From NCBI RefSeq assembly GCF_001898115.1, contig NZ_MKSQ01000023.1:165671-229670 (forward strand): 64,000 nucleotides of DNA, in the 5' to 3' direction. A program made the position numbers and the translations under genes. Positions 26,383 to 34,729 of this stretch are shown here, one piece after another (the stretch's first letter is position 1; the number at the start of each line of letters is the position of its first letter). A model generated the notes under the pieces. That model searched no databases. It was not told where the DNA came from and saw nothing but the letters and a program-made list of their open reading frames with translations. This stretch comes from Allobosea sp. 67-29. GTDB taxonomy: Bacteria; Pseudomonadota; Alphaproteobacteria; Rhizobiales; Beijerinckiaceae.

Positions 26383-26680
26383 GGTGAAGTCTCCATACTT
26401 GCAGATCGGCAAGCTTGCTTCCGGGACGATTGAGGTCCCTGGCTCGCTACCCTGTCACCGGTCGAGCGAGTTCGAGGGAACGCTAACTGAGACTGGTCGC
26501 ACTGGGCTCGTCGCTAAGGAGTGTGCCGCAAGCGAGTGGCGGTCTGTTGGTCTTGGCGGCTTCGTCACTTGGTTTTCCCCTGGTCGAACAATCTGTGATT
26601 GTACATACGTTGGGCAAGGGGTAGCAGAGAATGAGTGACAAGGCAAGCGTTGTGATTTCTAACCAATTGATATTGCAATC

Positions 26681-26812
26681 GAATCCTTGAATTCAAAAGT
26701 CGGTCTTTGCAAATGAATCCTACAACTAATGGGCGAATCCTGGGCGCGCCGGTTGGGATTCAGGGAGGAGCTTTCGGGGACGAATCCCCAGAATGCGGGA
26801 TTGAATCCCAAC
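26681..26812. repeat. Cluster of GAATCC repeats with nested palindromes
   Basis: GAATCC occurs at 26681, 26715, 26735, 26782 and 26803, and inverted (GGATTC) at 26756. GTTGGGATTCA at 26752-26762 is an exact inverted copy of TGAATCCCAAC at 26802-26812, and GGGATT-G-AATCCC at 26797-26809 is a perfect palindrome. Such a cluster upstream of recombinase genes suits arm-type binding sites or an element end. The remainder of the 26413-27036 gap shows no supported gene. Confidence 0.5.
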
Positions 26813-27028
26813 TCGCCGAGATAGCGGTCTGGTGAGCGCCATACCCGCTCCTACAGACTTTTCTCGATGGATCTCGCGCGGAGCCCGATCGCCGTCCGCG
26901 CGCCTCTAGCTCGCACCTGTCTTTGACGCAGGTGCCTCTTGTGGTGAGTGCCGCGGCGACCATCCCAAGCCGCAGCAGGCGTACGCTTCCGGAAATCTTG
27001 ACTTGGCAATCTCGCGCCGTGAACGGAG

Positions 27029-27036
27029 AAAGGAGC
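27029..27036. repeat. Target site duplication, left copy
   Basis: AAAGGAGC directly before the left IS66 end; an identical copy follows the right end at 27780-27787. Confidence 0.8.
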
Positions 27037-27779
27037 GTAAGCGGCGTCCCGGCCCCACCTTTCGGGATGGGGCATGAGCGTTGATGTTCCGAGCCTGGAG
27101 GGCTTGGACATATGACGATTTCAGAGCTTACGCTTAAATCGAGCGTCGAGATCGACGAGCCGGTTAGGCGGTTTGAGGTGCGGGGCGCCGTCGGGACTGG
27201 TCTGCCGAGGACAAGGCGCGATCGTGGCGGAGAGCTTCGAGCCTGGCGCGAGGGTGAGCGTTGTCGCCCTCCAGCGCATCGCCGAGTTCTATCGCATCGA
27301 AGCCGCGATCCGTGGCCATGATGCCGATGCACGTCGGGTAGCGCGCCCGGAAAAGAGCACGCCGATCCTCGAGGCCATGGAGCCATGGCTGCGCGAGAAG
27401 CTCAGCCTGATCAGCCAGAAGACGAAGCTCGCCGAGGCCATCCGCTATGCGCTCTCGCGTTGACAGGGCTTGAGCCTCTTCCTCGCTGACGGCTGCGTCG
27501 AAATCGACTCCAACACCGTCGAGCGCTCGATCCGGCCGCTCGCCCTGACCAGGAAGAATGCGCTCTTCGCCGGCTCCGACGGCGGCGCGGAGCATTGGGC
27601 CGTCATCGCCTCGCTCCTCGAAACCGCAAAGCTCAACGGTGTCGAGCCGCCCGCCTATCTCGCCGACGTCATCGCCAGGATCGTCAGCGGCCATCCCAAC
27701 AGCCGCATCGATGAACTGCTGCCTTGGGCCTATCCGGCTCAGGCCGCCCTCAGGGACGTGGCCTGACGACGACGCTTAC
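27037..27779 (+). mobile_element. IS66-family deletion derivative, 743 bp, with target duplication
   Basis: The left end GTAAGCGGCGTC (27037-27048) and the right end, whose complement reads GTAAGCGTCGTC (27768-27779), match at 11 of 12 positions and fit IS66-family termini. The element is flanked on both sides by the same 8 bp, AAAGGAGC (27029-27036 and 27780-27787), the duplication size IS66 elements make. Inside are only the start of the first IS66 gene and the end of the transposase gene, so about 1.7 kb or more of a full IS66 is missing. Confidence 0.85.
27112..27766 (+). pseudogene. Fused remnant of IS66 TnpA start and TnpC transposase end
   Basis: The remnant starts as IS66 TnpA (MTISELTLKSSVEIDEPVRR), then changes frame at least twice: RRRDWSAEDKAR is in a second frame and IVAESFEPGARVSVVAL in a third. 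At about 27273 it joins directly to the transposase C-terminal part (RIAEFYRIEAAIRGHD ... AEAIRYALSR). There TGA at 27461-27463 replaces the Trp codon expected in SRWQGL, after which the same frame continues with the end of the transposase (EIDSNTVERSIRPLALTRKN, GSDGGAEHWAVIASLLETAK). A deletion, frameshifts and a nonsense change make it inactive. Confidence 0.87.
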
Positions 27780-27787
27780 AAAGGAGC
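27780..27787. repeat. Target site duplication, right copy
   Basis: AAAGGAGC directly after the right IS66 end, identical to 27029-27036. Confidence 0.8.
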
Positions 27788-28450
27788 TAGGGGGGCGAAG
27801 CGAGTACTGACGGAGGCAAGCGACTTCCCTGGTCGAGAAACGACCAGCCCAGACATGACTTGAAGCTCGTCACCGGTCGAATTCGGAATGTGGTCAACTT
27901 GCAAAAGCTCGGCTGAACCGAGGGAGGCGTGCATGGGCCCAAGCGTCTCAAAAGGCAGCGCCAAACTCAACCTGCGCATCCCGATCGAAGGCGCAAGAGC
28001 TCAAATGGCGAACCTAACGGTCCAAGCCGAAACCGTACGGATACTGCTGCACGGTGAGCTCTTCACTTCGCTGACGTTTCTCGAGGGCTCTACAATCAGT
28101 GGCTGGATAACAATGCCGATTGGGCTCGATCACCAACTCCCAGCTCCGATGTCGCGCTATGGCCGGCTGCGCAACCCCGACCAGCTTCGCCGGCCACTCG
28201 ACGGTCGCGCCAGAAAGCAGCACCAAGCAAGCCCAGTGAAGATTGCAAACGGATTGTGTCGACTACACAATTTCTGAACCTAAGGTACCGCCCCCGGGTC
28301 CGAAAGGCTTATTTCGAAATCCGTTTATCGCCATAGCCGTTCTTGCGAGCGGCAGCCGGAATATAGGCATAGCCGCGGCCCGGGGAAAGACCGCCGGCTC
28401 GATTTCGACAGCATCTCATGCCGAGCGCCCGGGAGTGAGGATTCCATGCC
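27788..28450. other. Non-coding or decayed stretch after the IS66 remnant
   Basis: 663 bp. A plus-strand frame at 27888-28277 (129 residues; internal ATG at 27933) is open but I recognise nothing in it and its composition is unlike the neighbours. The stretch probably holds decayed mobile DNA between the island and the chromosomal backbone, which resumes near 28.4 kb. Confidence 0.45.
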
Positions 28451-28750
28451 TCAATCGAGAATTCGGCCGTCTCGCGCATCGATGTCGAGGATGATCTCCT
28501 CGTCGTCGGCGGTGCGGCCAGCCAGTTCCCAGCGATCGCCGGCTCGCATGATTTCCTCGACATGGACCATGCCCGCGCTCCAGGCGATGGCCCGTGCGCG
28601 GCTTTCCGTGATGACCTGGTCCGCATTCAAGGTTTGCCCGACTTCGGCTCTGCGCGAATCACCCTGCGCCAGCGAGGGCAGGCCCGGAAGGGCCACGGAA
28701 CCACCGATCAGGGCCAGCGCCAGCAAGTGAGCCGAGCCATTCATTCGCAT
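28451..28750 (-). CDS. Exported PepSY-like small protein
   Basis: A 99-residue protein with a signal peptide (SAHLLALALIGGSVALPGL, cleaved near SLAQGD) and one PepSY-type domain: LNADQVITESRARAIAWSAG, then VHVEEIMRAGDRWELAGRTADDEEIILDIDARDGRIL. PepSY domains are small beta/alpha modules in exported proteins, often linked to protease inhibition or sensing. It is followed on the same strand, upstream, by a second protein of the same design, pointing to a duplicated pair. Confidence 0.72.
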   Translation of the reverse strand: MRMNGSAHLLALALIGGSVALPGLPSLAQGDSRRAEVGQTLNADQVITESRARAIAWSAGMVHVEEIMRAGDRWELAGRTADDEEIILDIDARDGRILD

Positions 28751-28845
28751 AACGCGCCTCGTGAATCAGGGACGCGAAGAATGCGGGGGAATGAGGCAGG
28801 TTTCGGACAGGAGCCTTCACGGGCAGTCGCAATGACGTGAGGCGG

Positions 28846-29151
28846 TCAGTCGCCCGCCCTGGCCGAGGCCGGCCGCTCCCGTTTGAGCTTCAGGATGGTG
28901 CCGTCGCTGGCCCTCAGCTTCATCTCGATGCCTGAGCCCAGGCTGTCGCGCCCTTCCACGTTCCAATGACCGGAGTCGAACTCGATCTGCTCGATTCGGG
29001 CAATGCCGTTGTCCGTGGCGATACGGCGAGCATCCTCGGCGGAGATCGCGCCGTCCGACGGCTTTGGCGCTTGAGGACTCTGGGCCACGGCCGACGCCGA
29101 CAGCGCGAGGACGGCGAGCGGGCCGAGCGATATCGATCGGCGCGAGAGCAT
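28846..29151 (-). CDS. Exported PepSY-like small protein
   Basis: A 101-residue protein with a signal peptide (SISLGPLAVLALSASAVAQS) and a PepSY-like domain: ISAEDARRIATDNGIARIEQIEFDSGHWNVEGRDSLGSGIEMKLRASDGTILKLKRE. The ATG at 29151 follows GAGGAG; the frame opens further to 29220 without a better start. It shares domain layout with the product at 28451-28750, which lies 95 bp downstream on the same strand, so the two may be expressed together in the periplasm. Confidence 0.72.
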   Translation of the reverse strand: MLSRRSISLGPLAVLALSASAVAQSPQAPKPSDGAISAEDARRIATDNGIARIEQIEFDSGHWNVEGRDSLGSGIEMKLRASDGTILKLKRERPASARAGD

Positions 29152-29418
29152 GATGGCATCTCCTCGTTCGGTATGGCTCACGAGGGAACGGTACCCGCCC
29201 GGCATTGTTCCAGCCACCACCTGTCGTAAAGCTGGGGAAGTCTGGGAGCGAGGCAGGACCGCCGGCCCGGCGACCGGCTATGGTGATCGCAGAGTGCTCG
29301 TCGGTTCGGTTTTGACCCTCCCGGCGGGTTGCGGAGACGGGGCCGGCTCGGGCAAGGCAGGGCGGACGAGACGATCAGGGTTGGCCGACAATCGCTCGGG
29401 CAATCCCAGGAGACAGGA

Positions 29419-30321
29419 ATGAGCCGCAGGCACCCGGAATACCAGTATCTCGACCTGCTCGCCGACGTGCTGGAGCGAGGCGACGAGCGGCTCGACCGGA
29501 CCGGCGTCGGCACGCGGTCGATCTTCGGCGCCATGGCACGGTTCGATCTGTCGGACGGAACGGTGCCGATCCTGACCACGAAGCGCGTCTTCTGGAAGAC
29601 GGCGGTCAAGGAGATGCTCTGGTTCCTGACCGGGCAGACCAACATCCAGCCGCTGGTGCGCCAGAACGTGCGGATCTGGACCGACTGGCCGCTTGCCGCC
29701 TATCGCCGCGAGACCGGCGAGACCATCAGCCAGAGCGCGTTCGAGGCGCGTATTGCCGAGGACGACGCCTTCGCGGCGCGCTGGGGCGATCTCGGGCCGG
29801 TCTACGGGAAGCAATGGCGGCGCTGGCTGGGTGCCGACGGCCGCGAGCACGACCAGATCGGGACCCTGATCGAGACGCTGCGCACCAACCCGTCGAGCCG
29901 CCGCATGCTGTTCCATGGCTGGAACGTGGCCGAGCTCGACCGAATGGCGCTGCCGCCTTGCCACATGGTCTATCAGTACCATGTGACGTCCGACGGGCGG
30001 CTGAACTCGCTGTGTTTCCAGCGCTCGGCCGACCTGCTTCTCGGCGTGGGGTTCAACTGGGTGAACTGCTGCGCCCTGCAACTGATGATTGCGCAACAGG
30101 CGGGCTTGAAGCTCGGCGACTTCGTCTGGTTCGGCGGGGACGTGCATCTCTACCTCAACCATCTCGACCAGGCACGGGAGCAGCTGGGCCGCGAGCCGCG
30201 CCCATTCCCGACGATGCGCCTGACGCGGCATGCCGCCAGCATCGACGACTACCGGATCGAGGATTTCGAGGTGGAGGGCTACGCGCCTCACGCCGTCATC
30301 AAGGCCGACGTCGCGGTCTGA
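29419..30321 (+). CDS. thyA: Thymidylate synthase
   Basis: A 300-residue ThyA. The catalytic Cys181 is in ALPPCHMVYQYHV; RTGVGTRSIFGAMARFDL, GQTNIQPLV (folate side) and FQRSADLLLGVGFNW (dUMP binding) are present, as is the end VEGYAPHAVIKADVAV. It converts dUMP to dTMP with methylene-tetrahydrofolate, giving dihydrofolate that FolA (41041) recycles. The ATG at 29419 follows GACAGGA. The protein is longer than the 264-residue E. coli enzyme because of an insert around residues 95-125, which is common in alphaproteobacteria. Confidence 0.96.
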   Translation: MSRRHPEYQYLDLLADVLERGDERLDRTGVGTRSIFGAMARFDLSDGTVPILTTKRVFWKTAVKEMLWFLTGQTNIQPLVRQNVRIWTDWPLAAYRRETGETISQSAFEARIAEDDAFAARWGDLGPVYGKQWRRWLGADGREHDQIGTLIETLRTNPSSRRMLFHGWNVAELDRMALPPCHMVYQYHVTSDGRLNSLCFQRSADLLLGVGFNWVNCCALQLMIAQQAGLKLGDFVWFGGDVHLYLNHLDQAREQLGREPRPFPTMRLTRHAASIDDYRIEDFEVEGYAPHAVIKADVAV

Positions 30322-30502
30322 ACCCAGCCACGCTCCGATCCTGGCGCCGCATGCATCCGCTGCAGGGCGGTCGAGCTTGCGAGCGGCTCGACGGCGCTCC
30401 CGACTTACGGGAAGACCTCTGCAAGGCAGCAATCTGCGGGCGTGAGCCCCGGTCAGCGCCAGCAGACAAGGCCGGCGCCGGGACGCGACTGGGAGGGATG
30501 GA

Positions 30503-31717
30503 TTGACGCTGCCGTTGTGGTTGAGCGCCTTGGGCGCGACCCTGTTGTTGCAGGTCGTCAGTTCGTTCGCCGGAGCCGCCGTGCCGCTCCTCGGGCCGGT
30601 CCTGACATTGCGGTGGGGGCTGGCGCCGCAGGATATCGGCTACGTCTCGGCTGTGGTTTCCGCCGGCATCTGCTGGTTCCTGGCCTGCGGCGGTGCAATG
30701 CTCGGGCATCACGGCCCGATCCGCACCTTGCAGTTCGGCCTTCTCTCGGTCGCTGCCGGTCTGGCGATCCTGTCGCAGACGGGCGTCGCGGTGGCGCTTG
30801 TCGGCGCCTTGATGGTCGGGCTCGGGCTGGCGCCGAACACGCCCGCCGGCAGCCAGATCCTGATGCGTGCCGCGCCGCCCGGGCATCGTACGCTGGTTTT
30901 CTCGATCAAGCAGGCCGGCGTGCCGCTCGGAGGCGCGCTGGCGGGTCTCACCGTTCCGCCGATGGTGCTGGCGTTCGGCTTCACAGGAGCCATTGCGGCG
31001 ATCATCGCCATTGCTCTGCTCTGCGCCTTGTCGGTGCAGGGCTTTCGCCACAGGCTCGACGAGGAGAAGGGGCCGCAGAACCCTGCCTGGCCGCGCCTCT
31101 TTCTGTCGCCCTCATCGCTGACGCGCTCGGCGCGCGTGCTCGGCACCGATCCTTCCCTGCCGATGCTGACCGCGATGGGGGTGTCGTTCTCGATCACCCA
31201 GGCCTGCATCACCGCGTTCACGGCGACCTACATGGTCACGCAGCACGGGAAGAGCCTGGCGGAGGCCGGCCTTTACATGTCCGTGCTGCTGGCGGCGAGC
31301 ACCGTGGCGCGCATCTTCTTCGGTTGGCTGGCCGACCGGCTGGGAACGGGACTGGTGCTCCTGTCCGCTCTCGCGCTGGGTGCCGGCGGCGCCATCCTGC
31401 TGCTGGTCTGGCTCGCCGGTACAAGCCCCTGGCTGGTCTATGGCTGCATGATCCTGGTCGGAGCGACCTCGATGGGCTGGAACGGCGTGCACATGGCCGA
31501 GCTCGCCCGTGCCGCGCCCGCGGCGCTCATCGGCGAGATAACGTCGGGCGCGAGCCTGTTCGGCTTCGTCGGCTCGATCTGTGGGCCGCTCGCTTTCGCC
31601 ATCGTCGCCGGCAAGACCGGAGGCTTCACCTGGCCGTTCGTTCTCGTCGCCGGACAGTTGATCGCCTTCGGCGCCTTCGCGCTGGGGCGTAGAGGTATCG
31701 CGGCATTGACCCGCTAG
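30503..31717 (+). CDS. Major facilitator superfamily transporter
   Basis: A 404-residue protein with about twelve hydrophobic helices and typical MFS loops, such as GWLADRLGTGLVLLSALALG between helices 8 and 9 (GxxxDRxG pattern). Start is TTG at 30503 with GGGAGGG upstream; no ATG fits. Substrate cannot be read from the sequence. It is downstream of thyA in the same direction with a 181-bp gap and convergent with the malonate genes, so no clear functional partner is seen. Confidence 0.85.
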   Translation: MTLPLWLSALGATLLLQVVSSFAGAAVPLLGPVLTLRWGLAPQDIGYVSAVVSAGICWFLACGGAMLGHHGPIRTLQFGLLSVAAGLAILSQTGVAVALVGALMVGLGLAPNTPAGSQILMRAAPPGHRTLVFSIKQAGVPLGGALAGLTVPPMVLAFGFTGAIAAIIAIALLCALSVQGFRHRLDEEKGPQNPAWPRLFLSPSSLTRSARVLGTDPSLPMLTAMGVSFSITQACITAFTATYMVTQHGKSLAEAGLYMSVLLAASTVARIFFGWLADRLGTGLVLLSALALGAGGAILLLVWLAGTSPWLVYGCMILVGATSMGWNGVHMAELARAAPAALIGEITSGASLFGFVGSICGPLAFAIVAGKTGGFTWPFVLVAGQLIAFGAFALGRRGIAALTR

Positions 31718-31771
31718 CGCCGGGCCGGAGGGCGGAGAGGCTGTCCGCTCCGCCCCACGAGGAACGCGCGA

Positions 31772-33286
31772 TCATTTCGCGGCGTAGATGTCCTTGTACT
31801 GGTCGCGCAGCAGGTTCTTCTGGACCTTGCCCATGGTGTTGCGCGGCAACTCGGGCACGATGAAGACCTGCTTCGGCAGCTTGAACTTCGCGAGTCGATC
31901 CTCCAGCGCCTTGGCTATGGCCGAAGCCGTGATGCTGGCGCCCGGCTTGCACACGACGGCGGCCGTGACGCCCTCGCCGAAATCGGCGTGCGGCACGCCG
32001 AAGACCGCGCTTTCGACGACACCATCCATACCGTCGATCTCGGTCTCGACCTCCTTCGGATAGACGTTGTACCCGCCCGTGATGATCAGGTCCTTGCCGC
32101 GTCCGACGATGTGGACATAGCCGCGCTCGTCAATCTTGCCGAGGTCGCCGGTGATGAAGAAGCCGTCGGCCCGGAATTCGGCCGCCGTCTTCTCGGGATT
32201 GCGCCAGTAGCCCTTGAAGACGTTCGGGCCCTTTACCTCGATCATGCCGATCTCCTCGGCGGCCAGCGCCTTGCCGGTCTCCGGATCGACGACGCGGGCG
32301 CTCACGCCCGGCAGCGGGAAGCCGACCGTGCCGGCGACGCGATCCCCGTCGTAGGGGTTCGACGTGTTCATGTTGGTCTCGGTCATGCCGTAGCGCTCGA
32401 GAATGGCGTGGCCGGTGCGCTCGCGCCATTCGCGATGGGTCTCGGCGAGAAGCGGTGCCGAGCCGGAGACGAAGAGCCGCATATGCTTCGTCGTCTCCCG
32501 GTTCAGCCGCGCATCCTGCAGCAGGCGGACGTAGAAGGTCGGGACGCCCATCATGCTCGTCGCCTGCGGCAGGTATCTGAAGATCTGCTCGGGATCGAAC
32601 TTCGGCAGCAGGATCATCGAGGCGCCGGCGAGCAGAATTGTATTCGTCGCGACGAAGAGGCCATGGGTATGGAAGATCGGAAGGGCGTGCAGCAGCACGT
32701 CGTCCTTGCCGAAGCGCCAGTAGTCGACCAGCGTCAGCGCGTTCGACGACAAATTGTCGTGGCTGAGCATCGCCCCCTTCGAGCGGCCGGTCGTGCCCGA
32801 GGTGTACAGGATGGCGGCGAGGTCGTCCGGCCCGCGCGCCACATCGACGAAGCTGCCCGAGGCGGCGTTCGCCTTGTCGAGCAGTGTGCCGGTGCCGACC
32901 CCGAGCGTCTCCAGCTTGGCGCCGGCCTTTTCCGCGAAGGGCTTGAGGGCCGGGGCCTTGGCCGGGTCGCAGACGAAGACGGCAGGCTCGGCATCACCCA
33001 GGAAATACTCGATCTCGGCCGGGGTGTAGGCGGTGTTGAGCGGAAGGAAGATGCCGCCGGCCCGGACGGTGCCGAGATAGAGCATCAGCGCCTCGACGCT
33101 CTTCTCGACCTGCACGGCGACACGATCGCCCGGCTCGACGCCAAGCGCCGCCAGCGCGCTGGCGAACCGGGCGGAGCTGTCGAGCACGTCCTGGTAGCTG
33201 TATTCCCGCCCGTCATCCAGCAGCGCGAACCGTGCGCCCGGCGAGGGCATGCGCGCGCGGATCAGGTCGAACAGATGGTTGGTCAT
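31772..33286 (-). CDS. matB: Malonyl-CoA synthetase
   Basis: A 504-residue acyl-adenylate-forming enzyme with the AMP-binding motif ILYTSGTTGRSKGAMLSHDNL, the ERYGMTETNM motif and the hinge/C-terminal GRGKDLIITGGYNVYPKEVE and PRNTMGKVQKNLLR (catalytic Lys). The close match to MatB and its place after the malonyl-CoA decarboxylase gene define it as malonate-CoA ligase. It activates malonate with ATP and CoA. The ATG at 33286 is chosen because the family N-terminus (NHLFDLIRARMP) starts there; the open frame to 33463 overlaps the decarboxylase gene. Last gene of the operon. Confidence 0.93.
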   Translation of the reverse strand: MTNHLFDLIRARMPSPGARFALLDDGREYSYQDVLDSSARFASALAALGVEPGDRVAVQVEKSVEALMLYLGTVRAGGIFLPLNTAYTPAEIEYFLGDAEPAVFVCDPAKAPALKPFAEKAGAKLETLGVGTGTLLDKANAASGSFVDVARGPDDLAAILYTSGTTGRSKGAMLSHDNLSSNALTLVDYWRFGKDDVLLHALPIFHTHGLFVATNTILLAGASMILLPKFDPEQIFRYLPQATSMMGVPTFYVRLLQDARLNRETTKHMRLFVSGSAPLLAETHREWRERTGHAILERYGMTETNMNTSNPYDGDRVAGTVGFPLPGVSARVVDPETGKALAAEEIGMIEVKGPNVFKGYWRNPEKTAAEFRADGFFITGDLGKIDERGYVHIVGRGKDLIITGGYNVYPKEVETEIDGMDGVVESAVFGVPHADFGEGVTAAVVCKPGASITASAIAKALEDRLAKFKLPKQVFIVPELPRNTMGKVQKNLLRDQYKDIYAAK

Positions 33287-33311
33287 ACGGTGGGTCCTTG
33301 AATGTCCGAAC

Positions 33312-34694
33312 TCATGTCCTGCGGGCGGCAGAGGCCGGGGTCGCCCGCTTGCGGCTGCCGATAGCCGATGCCGAAGGGCTGAGCCTTCTGACGGCCTGGG
33401 CGGCTGCGATCGTTCCGTTCTGCACGAAGGCCTCGTGGTTAGCCTCGATCGCACCGAGTTCATAGAGGTAGTTGACCATCAGGCCGCCGGCTTGCCTGAG
33501 GCCGTTGGCCGAGACGTCGCCACGCCAGTTGATCCGCTCCAGCCGCGCGCCGTTGCCGAGATGGAAGCGCGCCACCGGGTCGAGCGGCTTGTCGCCGGCT
33601 TTCGCCTCCAGGAAATACCAGGCGGCGGCGGCAAGCTCGGCCTCCCGGAGCTGATTCTGGTGGGTGCCGGCAGGGCGCGTGCTCCAGCCGGGGTCCTGCA
33701 GTGTCGCGAGTTCTCGCCAGTCGAGAGCGGGGCGATCGGCCTCCTGCGCCTTCAGCATCCGGCCGAGCCAACCCATGAAGCCCGGCACGGGCGAGAGCGT
33801 GACGAAGGTGGTCAGGCTGGGGAGCTCCCGCTTCAGTTCCTCCACCACCTGCTTGATCAGGAAATTGCCGAAGCTGATGCCTCTGAGGCCCGCCTGGCAG
33901 TTCGAGATCGAATAGAAGACGGCGGTGGTGGCGCGGGTCGCGGGCAGCGCCGTCCGCTCAAGGTCGAGCAACGGTGCGATGGCTTCCGGAATCTCGCGCG
34001 TCAGCGCGACCTCGACGAAGACCAGCGGCTCGTCGCCCATCTGTGGGTGGAAGAAGGCGAAGCAGCGCCGGTCCCCCGGGGCGAGGCGATTGCGAAGATC
34101 GTCCCAGCTCTGGATCGTATGGACGGCTTCGTAGCGGATGATCTTTTCGAGGATATTGGCTGCGGTCGTCCAGTCGACGCGCTTGAGCACGAGAAAGCCG
34201 CGGTTGAACCAGGAGGTGAAGAGATGCACGAAGTCGCGGTCGACGACCGCGAGCTCGCCGTGCTCGCGCAAGGCCAGCAGCAGGTCCTCGCGCATCCGCA
34301 CCAGCGCCTCGGTGCCGCCCGGGGCGCGGTTGAGGCGCCGCAGAAGCTCCTGTCGGCGTGGCTCCGAGGCCTCGTTCAGGGCCGCGGCCGCTTCGGCGCT
34401 GCGGTCTCCGAGGTAGCGGGCGACAGCTTCCTCCAGCCGGATCGGATCAGGACCGAAATCCGCCGCCAGGGTCTTCAGGAAGGCGAGCCGCTGTTGGGCC
34501 GGAGCCCGCGCATAGCCGCCGAGCAGCGCGTCGGCGAGGGCGATGCCCGAGGCTTCGCCACGGACGCCGAGGATGTCGTGAGCCAGGGCGGACAGGTCGG
34601 CATCCTCCACCCGCCTTCCGATGCGATCGAAGGCGAACCCGCGGCTGCGGCTCGTGATCGTCGACACGAGATCCTGGATGAAGCCCCGGTTCAT
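33312..34694 (-). CDS. matA: Malonyl-CoA decarboxylase
   Basis: A 460-residue protein matching the malonyl-CoA decarboxylase family: helical N-terminus, then the GNAT-like catalytic part with CFAFFHPQMGDEPLVFVEVALT, TTAVFYSISNCQAGLRGISFGNFLIKQVVEEL and FVTLSPVPGFMGWL, and the C-terminal His in ARFHLGNGARLERINWRGD. It converts malonyl-CoA to acetyl-CoA and CO2. The ATG at 34694 has GGAGG nine bases upstream. The frame stays open in another reading to 35078 but that part overlaps the permease. Together with MatB it lets the cell use malonate as carbon source. Confidence 0.94.
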   Translation of the reverse strand: MNRGFIQDLVSTITSRSRGFAFDRIGRRVEDADLSALAHDILGVRGEASGIALADALLGGYARAPAQQRLAFLKTLAADFGPDPIRLEEAVARYLGDRSAEAAAALNEASEPRRQELLRRLNRAPGGTEALVRMREDLLLALREHGELAVVDRDFVHLFTSWFNRGFLVLKRVDWTTAANILEKIIRYEAVHTIQSWDDLRNRLAPGDRRCFAFFHPQMGDEPLVFVEVALTREIPEAIAPLLDLERTALPATRATTAVFYSISNCQAGLRGISFGNFLIKQVVEELKRELPSLTTFVTLSPVPGFMGWLGRMLKAQEADRPALDWRELATLQDPGWSTRPAGTHQNQLREAELAAAAWYFLEAKAGDKPLDPVARFHLGNGARLERINWRGDVSANGLRQAGGLMVNYLYELGAIEANHEAFVQNGTIAAAQAVRRLSPSASAIGSRKRATPASAARRT

Positions 34695-34729
34695 GGGAGC
34701 GTGCCTCCGTTGTCGGCCGCCATTGCCGC

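Larger units (their letters stand above)
20597..26812 (-). mobile_element. Three-recombinase mobile element (Tn554-like organisation), core region
   Basis: Four overlapping minus-strand genes (three large tyrosine recombinases and a coiled-coil protein) plus the repeat cluster at the upstream side. The region is clearly lower in GC than both flanks, indicating transfer. The given limits are the outer genes and repeats that can be seen; the true ends are not identified, and it is not known whether the copper genes to the left are its cargo. Confidence 0.6.

Noticed and set aside
27888..28277. 129-residue plus-strand ORF after the IS66 remnant
   Set aside because: No recognisable domain and no better evidence than chance openness; described as part of the decayed stretch.
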